NCBI GenBank assembly: GCA_017163975.1
Contig: JAFFSR010000347.1
Coordinates: forward strand, 6,252,001 to 6,316,000
DNA length: 64,000 nucleotides
Reading direction: 5' to 3'
Origin: Anastatus disparis
Taxonomy: Eukaryota; Arthropoda; Insecta; Hymenoptera; Eupelmidae
In this document: one piece after another, positions 55,624-64,000 of the stretch
Position numbering within the stretch: position 1 is the first letter of the stretch
Layout: each line of letters starts with the position of its first letter
Position numbers and translations under genes: made by a program
Notes under the pieces: model-generated
What the model was told of the DNA's origin: nothing
Databases searched by the model: none
The model's input: only the letters and a program-made list of their open reading frames with translations

Positions 55624-55665
55624 TCGTCAAAGCGACGTTTCGGGTACATGTACCCTTTATCAAGC
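55624..55665 (-). ncRNA. Hammerhead-like ribozyme motif, degenerate
   Basis: On the minus strand: TTGATAA, then a perfect stem GGGTAC/GTACCC, then GAAA, then a short CGTC/GACG stem. This order (CUGAUGA, stem II, GAAA, stem III) is the hammerhead core found in Penelope-like elements and other retroelements. Deviations are UUGAUAA for CUGAUGA and A where a U is expected after stem III, so it may be inactive or merely similar. Confidence 0.4.
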
Positions 55666-55764
55666 TATAAAAACACAAGAACACAACAATTTAAAAATAT
55701 AATACCAGTAGAAACAATTCTATAAAAACAGTAGTCACAAAAAAGTTTTCCAAAATGCCTCTCC

Positions 55765-58079
55765 AGGCAAGTCAATAAGATATATAGTATTTTCATAGAA
55801 AGCAAAAATTAATAGAAACAAATAATAGTTACAAATACTGGTTCAAAATATTGATATATTTAAATGTATTGTAGCTATATTCATGTATACTTTACTTATA
55901 TGATTGTACATTTACGAAAGAAATGCAGATAATAATAGCTTCCATGTCATGTGGGCTGTTTATCTAGTTTTTTTAAATATTATTTATGTTTCATAGTAGA
56001 AACAGTTATAATTCTATACTTATTCACTTGTTTCCCAGATGTACATGCAACTTCATTTTATAAGAATTTAATGTGATTTTGTTATGTGATTTTGTTATAT
56101 GATTCTATTATGTGACAAAGTTATGTAATAAAATCACATAAAAAAATCAGGTAACTAATTATATTTGTATGGACCTATAAAATATTAAAAATAGAGTTAC
56201 GAATAATACCTAAAAATATATCCAGCTATATTTATGTATACGTTACTTATATCATTAAGTGCATTTACGTAAGGAATGCAGATAATAATATAGCTTCTAT
56301 GTTATGTAGACTGTTTATCAATTTTTTTTTTTTTTATATTTGATATATTTTAAAGTAGAAACGATTATAATTATATATTTATACATACTTGTTTCGTAGA
56401 TGTATATGCAACTTAATTTTATAAAGATTTTATGTGATTTTGCTACGTAATTTTGTAACATAAATCTATTAAGTGACAAAGTTATGTAATAAAATCACAA
56501 ATCAGAATCAGATAACTAGTGAAATTTTTATGGACCTTTTATAAAATACTCAAAATAGAATTACGAATAATAAGTGAAAATGCGGTATAAAAATATAGTA
56601 AATAGGCATATTAATACGTATTCCAGCTCGATTTATTTATATTTCACCTGTATGATCAACTAAACTTGACAGCGGTATTTCCTCATTATCTTCATTGAAA
56701 TTAGTGTAACGCTATTTTTAAATAATAACATTGTTGATGAATGTTCAACTATTTTTAACATTTCTATATTTTTATTCAGTTAAAAATTAATGCATTTTGT
56801 TTATATTATAGTTAATAATTAAGGTGGATTATCCATTCCCAATGATATTTTGTAAGCCTAAAAGTTTTTTACGAAACTTTACTATAATAATCTTGAAATA
56901 CCCATCTTTTCATTGGTATAATAAAAACATAAGGTAAACCATCAAAATCTCAAGTAATCAATGTCTGAAAAAAAGATATTATACACACGCGTAAATGGAA
57001 AAAATTATGATTTATGCATAAAGTTGATTATCACTTTTTTGTTACTTTCAAGTTTTTTTTATAAAAAAAGTATGTAAGACAGACGATTTAATAACGATTA
57101 TAATATGATCGAGGATAAACGGAGTAAACGATGTAAATAAAGAGAAATTGAGTGTAAAAGTTTAAAATATTAGAATAACGTAGAATCGAGTAAATCAGCT
57201 GGTATATACTGTGCATGCGTGATGATCCTAAGACGCTTAGAGTGCATGTATATATATTACGTAGTCCGCTGTATAGTGCCGTATATAAGTAAGTAGTCGC
57301 AAGGGGCTTTTCAAGAAAAAAAAAATTTTCCACGCCTTTACTTATGCAATGATTTTAGTTTTCAAAATATTAATAGTTATAATTGAGACATATAGAGTGT
57401 ATTAATTTATAAAAATTTTCAATAATACAAATACCACCAAGGCACCCAAAACATGATACGGTCTTAGATGGATGATCCACCTCAATGTAAAGATTATATA
57501 TATTATAAGACATACAATGATACGTTATTATATACTTTACAATGAGGTCTACGAATTAAATTATTTTACCTTCTTTACAAACATATACCTGATAATTATT
57601 TTTTCGATTAGTTTCATATTAGAACCTTAAATATTTTATATTGTAGATATTAAAGAAAAAAAAAACAAAATTAAGAAATATATTTTATTTTAGAACTTTT
57701 ATATACTTATATAAATTTTTATAATTCTTAAATTTTTACTTTTAACTTTTGTAATTGAATTCTTTTGTAAATGTACAATCATATAAGTAAAGTATACATG
57801 AATATAGCTACAATACATTTAAATATATCAATATTTTTAACCAGTATTTGTAACTATTATTTGTTTCTATTATTTTTGCTTTCTATGAAAATACTATATA
57901 TTTAGCTAGTTACTTCATTCTCGAATAAAATCACATAAGATCTTATGCGTTTTTATTTCATAACTTTGTCACATAACAAAATCATATAACATAATCATGT
58001 GATATATTGGGACGCTTTGTCACATGACAACGTATGTGATTTTGTTACATGATAAAGTTACCTAATTATTTTCAACAGG
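55765..58079. mobile_element. Complex foldback with internal 351-bp duplication
   Basis: 55765-55920 is the inverted complement of 57767-57905 (GTAGCTATATTCATGTATAC and complement). A 351-bp unit starts at about 55873 and again at about 56224, with a shorter third start near 56625. Words such as TGTGATTTTGTTATGTGA recur within these copies and near 57960-58050. The right end is CAACAGGG at 58072-58079, like the end of the GACGTC element at 54858. A separate MITE (56823-57481) lies inside. Confidence 0.55.
56823..57481. mobile_element. 659-bp MITE, TTAA/TCAA flanks
   Basis: Terminal repeats GGTGGATTATCCAT and (inverted) GGTGGATCATCCAT. TTAA at 56819-56822 and TCAA at 57482-57485, which fits a TTAA duplication with one change. 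No coding capacity. Confidence 0.65.
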
Positions 58080-58129
58080 GTGTTTTACCAAAATTAATGT
58101 TATGATTTGTGTCAATAAGATGGCGAGGG

Positions 58130-58370
58130 GTTTCTCACTAAAATACTCATAGAAAAACTCTTCCGTACTCTCAAGCATTCTTTAGTTCTCATGCGTACTC
58201 TCCAATACTCTTTTGGCGAACGCTTTAAGTAAATGAATACGAAAAAGTTTGAAAGAGATTTAATGAGTATGCAAGAGTAAGAATGAGTATTTGTAGAATA
58301 CGAATGAATATTGAAAAGTATGCAAGAGTACCAATGAGTATTCAAGAGTACGCAAGAGTACAAATAGAAT
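58130..58370. repeat. Inverted minisatellite, GAGTA-type unit
   Basis: The right half repeats units such as AAGAGTACNAATGAGTAT; the left half carries the inverted complement (ACTCTCAAGCATTC, CATGCGTACTCTCC). Minus-strand Tyr/Ser/Cys-rich codons come from the repeat. Confidence 0.7.
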
Positions 58371-58379
58371 TTTAGTAAT

Positions 58380-59290
58380 ATTGATTTTATTATTTTATTG
58401 ATTTCGACGATAAGTCATTTTATATCATGTTTGATAAATAAAACAGATCGTAATAGATATTAATATAACGCTGAATTCTGAGTCTTTATCTAACAACCCA
58501 TCTCTTTATCAATATTAGTTACGTTTACGTAAAAATTATTAATTATAACAAAGTTATAATTAAAAAAGAATGTACTTACATCAATTTATGAAATTTTCGT
58601 AGGTAAAACTTTTTCCGACTTTTTCTCAACAGGAGACAATAAAATTTTTCGTCAACTTTATAAAATATTACTACATTTCAATCTAATGAGGACAAATAAC
58701 TGGTTTTTATAATATTTTTGTAAAATAGTAATTCTAAAGGTTATATTTTTTCATTTTGCCAATATTTAATTTTTCTCAACTGTTTAAATTCAACTTTATC
58801 CCTTGCATAGATCAACTTTTTAATCCATTTTTCACTAGTAATTAACTTTTGGTAATAAGAATATTTTTTGTTGGGAATGACACGTAATATACAACTTATT
58901 TTTTGCCAAACATTATTTTTAATACTTAAATTTCTGATTTTATTTTCTGAAAAGTATTTATTTTTAAATAAAATAAATCGCAACATTTCTTGTTTAAAAT
59001 TTCACGTAAAGCATACCTATATTTAGAAATAGTTAAATTTAAGCCACGAATAGTTAATAGATTTTGCCATCGTGCATAAGAAAAAGTTACTTATTATGCT
59101 ATTATGTTTGGTATAAGCAATATTAAATACCTTATCAAAATTAAAAAAAAAATCTTATCGTGTTCAACCGGTAATATGTCGGTAAATAATTATATAAAAT
59201 AAATAAAGTAATAGTGAAAACTATAAAAAATTGTAATCATAAAAAGATATGTGTTTTTATTGGACTAAACTACTTTATTAAATATATAAA
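58380..59290. other. AT-rich spacer
   Basis: Contains one 81-codon Lys/Ile-rich minus-strand frame (58741-58986) that I do not recognise and consider a chance frame. No other structure seen. Confidence 0.4.
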
Positions 59291-59398
59291 CCCTGGTAGA
59301 AATTTACCCATTTAAAATGTTTATAAGCCAAGAAATAGCATTAAATCCATTTTTACTAGGGATTAACTAGCCATTAAATGGAATCATTTCTACCAGGG
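59291..59398. mobile_element. 108-bp MITE with CCCTGGTAG ends
   Basis: Starts CCCTGGTAGAAATTTACC and ends with TTTCTACCAGGG. Flanked by AAA on both sides; no TA duplication is visible. It shares the CCCTGGTAG start with 15817-16825 and 63956-64000. Confidence 0.8.
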
Positions 59399-59799
59399 AA
59401 AATGCATTTTTATATATCTGGGTATTTTATAATTTAAAAATAGCCCTAATAAAAATTTTGATAACTAAAATGGTCGATTCATCAATTATTTTTTATTTAG
59501 TTTGATATTTACAATGTAGAAAATTAATTATTACTATTATTTTAATTATTTTAGAATATTACATAAAATATGTATTGATATATGTACAAAAATTAATATA
59601 ATCTTTTAATAAATATTCTTTATATTATTTTAACTAGAAAAAGTAACGTATAAAGACTCCTAAAGTTACGTAGAAAATACAAACATATTAAGTTATAATC
59701 TCTAAGAACTGTATATACGAAACCGATTGTAACATTCATATATACTCAAACACTCATATACTATAAACAAAATAATAATTTGAAGTCTTAGACGAAAAT

Positions 59800-60594
59800 A
59801 TTCCTGATAAACCAGATGATAATTGAAAAAAATGCGAAAGAATTGCTAAGGGTATTATTATTGAATATTTGTCTGATTCAATGCTTAGTTTTTCAACAGA
59901 AGCAGATACAGCAAAAAGTGTCATCGAAAAATTAGATGCGATTTATGATAGAAAAAGTTTAGCAACGCAATTGGCGATTGAAAAGAAGCTTTTAACACTT
60001 AAATTTAAAGAAACAATACCTTTATCAAAACATCTAATCAACTTCGATGAAATGGTAGTTGAATTACAAGCAGCAGGAGCAACGTTAAGTGAAATGAGTA
60101 AAATTGCTAGACTTTTATTAACGTTACCGAATTCATATGATGCACTTGTTACCGCTATTCAAACTCAGTCAGATAAAGATTTAACTCTCGTCTTTGTAAA
60201 AATAAAATTACTAGATTATGAAATAAAATTAAAAGATGAACAGAGTGAAACAAGTGTAAAAGTATTGCAAACAGAAACTATATCAAGTAATGAAAAGAAA
60301 ATTAAAAAGCATAAAAATTTCAAAGTAAATTTTAAAAGAAAACAAAATAATAGTTATAAAAATAAAAAGTTTTATAAAAATAATAATAAACACTGTGATC
60401 ATTGTGGTAGAAAAAATCATGAGAGAAGAGACTGTTATTTCTTAAAAAATAACGCTACTATTGAGAATCAACAACGGACGCTGCATACGATTCAAACGCA
60501 AAATGATGATCGTAGTTTTGCATTTATGACAGCGGACGAAGCTGAATTTCAAAATGATGATCCAACAAAAATTATTTTCATAGTAGACTCATGA
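59800..60594 (+). pseudogene. Copia-like gag, zinc knuckle and protease start
   Basis: Gag-like reading begins near 59800 in degraded form (a stop near 59824), then runs open from 59869. Helical capsid words include DAIYDRKSLATQLAIEKKLL and ARLLLTLPNSYDALV. The zinc knuckle CDHCGRKNHERRDC lies at about 60391-60432. The frame meets a TGA at 60592-60594 inside the protease active site, where the family has Gly in DSGA. About 50 N-terminal residues found in related gags are missing. Confidence 0.85.
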
Positions 60595-60939
60595 GCCACA
60601 GATCACGTAGTCAAAGAAAATAAAATATTCAAAACTTTATCAACTTTGGAAAAACCTATCAAAATATCAATAGCCAAGAGAGGAGAAACAATCGACGCCA
60701 TTCATATAGGAACGATAGCAGTCAAAACAAATCTCGGTGTATCAGGCATTCTTGAGAATGTACTATATGCACCAGATGCAACAACAAATCTTTTGTCTGT
60801 ACGCCGTATCCAGCAGGCCGGAATGAGCGTCATTTTTGGTGAATCTGGAGGTGTAATTATAAAAAGAGGTGGTAAGACCATTCTAACTGGTAAGTCAATA
60901 AATAATTTAATATGCATAATTTTTACTGAAGATAAATAA
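60595..60939 (+). pseudogene. Copia-like protease
   Basis: Continues in frame after the TGA with ATDHVV, then the family motif LENVLYAPDATTNLLSVRRI (about 60753-60812). The frame ends with TAA at 60937-60939, before the integrase. The enzyme would cleave the element's polyprotein, but the active-site Gly codon is a stop here, so this copy cannot make it without read-through. Confidence 0.8.
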
Positions 60940-60959
60940 TACAATTATTTTAAATGCAT

Positions 60960-61770
60960 ATAAATTATGGCACGAACGTTTAGGCCACATTAAAAAATCT
61001 AAATTTATCAAAATGAAACAAAATAATTTAATCAATGATAATAATTTAATTGAATCAATAAGTCCTACTAATGATTTGTGTGAAGCTTGTATTTACGGAA
61101 AACAAGCACGTCTTCCTTTCTCAAAAGAAAGAGATAGAAGTCACGTAACAAGACCTTTGTTTATCATACACTCTGATGTATGCGGTCCCATAAAGCCCTC
61201 GACTATTGATGATAAAAATTATTTTGTTACATTTATCGATGAATTTACACATTACACGGTAGTTTATCTTATTTCATATGTCTGAAGTATTTAAAATGTT
61301 TCAAGACTTTGTAGCTAAAAGTGAAACTCACTTTAACTTAAAAATTGCAAATTTAAATTGTGATAATGGGAATGAGTATTTGTCGAATGAATTCAAAGCA
61401 TTTTGTGTACAAAAAGGTATCCAATATAATTTAACTATTCCTTATACGCCACAACAAAATTCTATAGCAGAGCGCATGAATAGAACTCTGTTAGAAAAAT
61501 CACGATCTATGATTCATGGTGCTCAACTTAAAAAAAAATTATGGGAAGAGGCTATTTTAACGGCTTCTTATTTAGTAAATATAACCCCAAGTAAAGCCAT
61601 TGCGGAGAATAAAACTCCATATGAACTTTAGCATAATAAAAAACCAAAATTAAATCGTTTAAAAATTTTTGGTAGCACTGTATATTATTATGACAAAAAC
61701 AGACAAAATAAATTTGATAAAAAATCTATTAAAGGAATTTTAGTTGGCTATGAGAGAAATGGATACAAAA
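60960..61770 (+). pseudogene. Copia-like integrase
   Basis: Zinc-binding HHCC part: KLWHERLGHIKKS (about 60966) and CEACIYGKQ (about 61081). The catalytic triad is all present: Asp in HSDVCGP (about 61171), Asp in NCDNGNEYLS (about 61360) and Glu in NSIAERMNRT (about 61460). A frameshift near 61280 separates the first Asp from the rest, and a TAG at 61629-61631 replaces a codon that is Trp in relatives (PYEL-stop-HNKKPK). In living elements integrase inserts the cDNA into the genome. Confidence 0.85.
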
Positions 61771-61778
61771 TATTAAAC

Positions 61779-63645
61779 GTGCAAACAAATAAATTTATTA
61801 TAGCACGTGATGTTGTATTCGATGAAATAAACTTTAAAGATTCGAGACCAAAATTTGTACACGCAAAAAATGACTTTGAAGACAATCATCTTCAAATAAA
61901 AAAATTTAAAGCTGATGAAAATAAAATCAGCGAGAATCAAGAAACTGAAGCAAACAATTCTAATCAAAAGATTGAAGCTCAGATTGATTCTCATGAAGGT
62001 GAATTGCGACGAAGTGCAAGAATAAAAAATAAATTTCAAATAAATTATGATGAAAATTATGATCATCATATTTATGCACTATCGACAAATACTGACATTC
62101 CTAAGTCTTACAATGAGATAAAATACCGTGATGATAAAAGTAAGTGGGAGCAAGCTATTAATAATGAAATTCAATCATTAATACAAAACAAAACATGGGA
62201 ATTGCTTCCACATCCGAACAATAAAAAATATAGTTGATTGCAAATGGGTCTTTAATATTAAAATGGATGAAAAAGGAATTCCATGTAAATATAAAGCAAG
62301 ACTTGTTGCAAAAGGTTTCAGTCAACAATATTTACAAGACTATAATGAAACTTTTGCACCAGTTGCGCGAATAACAACATTTAGAATGCTTGTTGCCCTT
62401 GCAAATCAATATAATTTATTGATTCATCAAATGGACGTGAAAACTGCATTTTTAAATGGTCTATTGAAAGAGGAGATATACATGCGAGTGCCAGAAGGAA
62501 TTTCAGCTCCTGAAGGTTACGTATGTAAGTTAAATAAGGCATTATATGGTCTTAAACAATCAGCAAGATGCTGGTTTGAACTTTTTGAAATTACACTTAA
62601 AAAGCATGGTTTTCAAAACTCCTCAGTAGATCATTGTTTATATTTTCAAAATAACAACCATATCTGTAAAAATATTTATGTGCTATTGTATGTAGATGAT
62701 GTTCTTATTGTAACATATGATAAAAATACAATGCAAAATTTTAAAACTTATTTAAAAAGGCAGTTTTCAATGACAGATATGAATGAAATAAAATTATTCT
62801 TAGGAATAAATATAATAAGAAAAGACGATACGATCTCATTAGATCAAAACGTCTATTTAGAAAATATTTTACGTAAATACAATATGATAAATTGTAATAT
62901 TTTAAACACTCCATTACCTGCAAAATTAGATTTCAATGCTTTAAATGATGATGAGTATTATGATGCTCCATGCAGAAATGTTATAGGCTGTTTAATGTAC
63001 GCTATGTTATGTACAAGGCCTGATCTCTGCTTTGCTATAAATTTACTTAGTAGATATCAAAATAAAAACAACAAAGAATTATGGCAAAACTTAAAGAAAG
63101 TTTTGAGATACATAAAAGGATCATTAAGACTTCGTTTAGTTTACAAACGAAATGAAAATTACCAAAATTTATTAAATGGTTATGTAGACTCTGATTGGGC
63201 AGGTAATGAAGTTGACCGAAAAAGTACAACTGGTTATATATTTAAAATGTTTGATTGTAATACGATTTGTTGGAATACAAAAAGACAAAATTCAGTTGCA
63301 ACTTCCTCAACAGAAGCCGAATATATGGCATTATATGAAGCAGCTAAAGAAGCTTGCTGGTTGAGATTTCTTTTGCAAAGTATTAAAATTAATTTTAAAG
63401 AACCAATAAGTCTTTTTGAAGATAATAATGGTTGTATAGCCATTGCAAATAATCCAACAGATCATAAACGATCAAAACATATTGATGTAAAATATCATCT
63501 TACATGAGAAAAAGTAGAACAAAAATTAATAATGCTTAAATATATTTCCACAGATAAGCAGCTGGCTGATGCCTTTACAAAGCCATTACCGAAAGTGCAA
63601 TTTACGTACATCCGCAAGCAGATAGGATTAGAAGAATCTGAATAA
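61779..63645 (+). pseudogene. Copia-like reverse transcriptase and RNase H
   Basis: After an acidic linker with RRSARIKNK, RT starts with WEQAINNEIQSLIQNKTWEL (about 62147). A frameshift near 62235 is followed by CKYKARLVAKGFSQ, QMDVKTAFLNG (first Asp) and LLYVDDVLIV (YVDD, about 62686). RNase H shows VDSDWAG, SSTEAEYMALYEA, EDNNGCIAI and KHIDVKYH, so its D-E-D-D residues are all there. A TGA at 63505-63507 precedes about 45 more in-frame codons to TAA near 63643. RT and RNase H together convert element RNA to double-stranded DNA. Confidence 0.9.
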
Positions 63646-63922
63646 AATAAATTTTATGAGAATTTTAAAAAAAATTCATTAATGTCTAATTCACAAGTTA
63701 AAATTGAATGAATATTTTAAATTTGTTTTTTATTCGTTTATATATATTCTTTTCATAAAATTTTTATTGTATCTGTAATTGCGAGTACAGTGGTTTGATT
63801 GGGTTTTTATTTGGGTTTTCCCCAATCCTTAGCAACAAATGTTGAATCACTTATGTATCACTCAACATATATAAAAGAAACAAAGTGTTCTCTCTTGTGT
63901 TTGATAGTTGCGGATTAATTTT

Positions 63923-63931
63923 TGAGTGGGA
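63923..63931 (+). promoter_or_regulatory. Polypurine tract (plus-strand primer)
   Basis: GAGTGGGAG lies directly before the 3' LTR start at 63932, the expected position for plus-strand DNA priming. Confidence 0.65.
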
Positions 63932-63955
63932 GTATTGATATATGTACAAAAATTA

Positions 63956-64000
63956 CCCTGGTAGAAAATTCACCATCTCAAATGGTGAAAAAATTAACGA
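63956..64000. mobile_element. Start of a CCCTGGTAG-ended element (cut by window end)
   Basis: Begins CCCTGGTAGAAAATTCACC, 24 bp into the 3' LTR of the copia-like element. The 5' LTR continues without it (AAAAATTAATATAATC near 59588). The preceding bases TTA would fit a TA duplication, but the other end is outside the window. Confidence 0.65.

Larger units (their letters stand above)
59574..63955 (+). mobile_element. Copia-like LTR retrotransposon, degraded
   Basis: Order gag, protease, integrase, RT, RNase H, which defines the Ty1/copia group. The 5' LTR begins near 59574 (TATTGATATATGTACAAAAA), and the same words begin the 3' LTR at 63932, where the next element interrupts it. The 5' LTR probably ends near 59770. 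A polypurine tract GAGTGGGAG precedes the 3' LTR. Wording of the integrase and RT is close to insect copia. The N-terminal part of gag seems to be missing. Confidence 0.85.

Noticed and set aside
58741..58986. 81-residue Lys/Ile-rich frame as a gene
   Set aside because: Composition is what AT-rich DNA gives by chance and no family is recognised.
1..64000. CRISPR array, operon or other prokaryotic system
   Set aside because: All direct repeats are minisatellites or duplicated transposon sequence; there are no regularly spaced unique spacers, no ribosome-binding sites and no operon layout.

Overview
The window looks like a stretch of AT-rich, repeat-dominated eukaryotic nuclear DNA, most likely from an insect. 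That is an inference from the mix of elements: a Helitron, copia-like and Ty3-like LTR elements, CR1/L2-like LINEs, a tRNA-derived SINE, a pogo/Zator-like DNA transposon and many long-armed MITEs. I found no intact host gene. Nearly every recognisable reading frame is a transposon protein, and all of the long ones are broken by stops, frameshifts or nested insertions.

Layout: (1) 1-3930 is the 5' half of a Ty3-like retrotransposon (gag with a SAP-like N terminus and about nine zinc knuckles, then the protease start). Its protease is split, and the other half (protease end, then RT start) resumes at about 33955 and stops at 35053. (2) Between the halves lies 4027-33947, a block of about 29.9 kb bounded by inverted arms of at least 1.1 kb. 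Nested in it are a degraded Helitron on the minus strand (7.1-13.7 kb) carrying two MITEs, a 2-kb MITE with another element inside, twin 695-bp TTAA-flanked MITEs, LINE 1 (21.4-25.5 kb, minus), several foldback elements and a MITE inserted inside the terminal repeat of another MITE. (3) 35-38.4 kb is mostly unassigned. (4) 38.4-46.8 kb is LINE 2 (minus), split by a 6220-bp DNA transposon whose own transposase is cut by a MITE and a SINE. (5) 46.8-54 kb holds an unknown ORF, a MITE in a TA microsatellite, LINE 3 and LINE 4 (minus), the last with its own MITE. (6) 54-59.4 kb holds foldback elements, tandem repeats, an exonuclease fragment and a hammerhead-like motif. (7) 59.57-63.95 kb is a copia-like element (plus) with an intact order of domains but several disabling changes. 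A CCCTGGTAG-ended element interrupts its 3' LTR at the window end.

The elements act as independent parasites rather than as a joint pathway. The useful biology is in the nesting, because many insertions have visible target duplications and internal empty sites. These give an order of events: Ty3-like element, then the 4027-33947 foldback, then the Helitron, LINEs and MITEs inside it. LINE 2 was followed by the 6.2-kb transposon, then the SINE and MITE. I saw no convincing new biological system. The most distinctive items are the 29.9-kb foldback-bounded block, the 6.2-kb transposon with 3-bp target duplications and its probable MITE relative, the triple hairpin at 29.3-29.65 kb, the orphan DEDDh exonuclease fragment and the hammerhead-like motif. 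Boundaries marked approximate were judged by eye.
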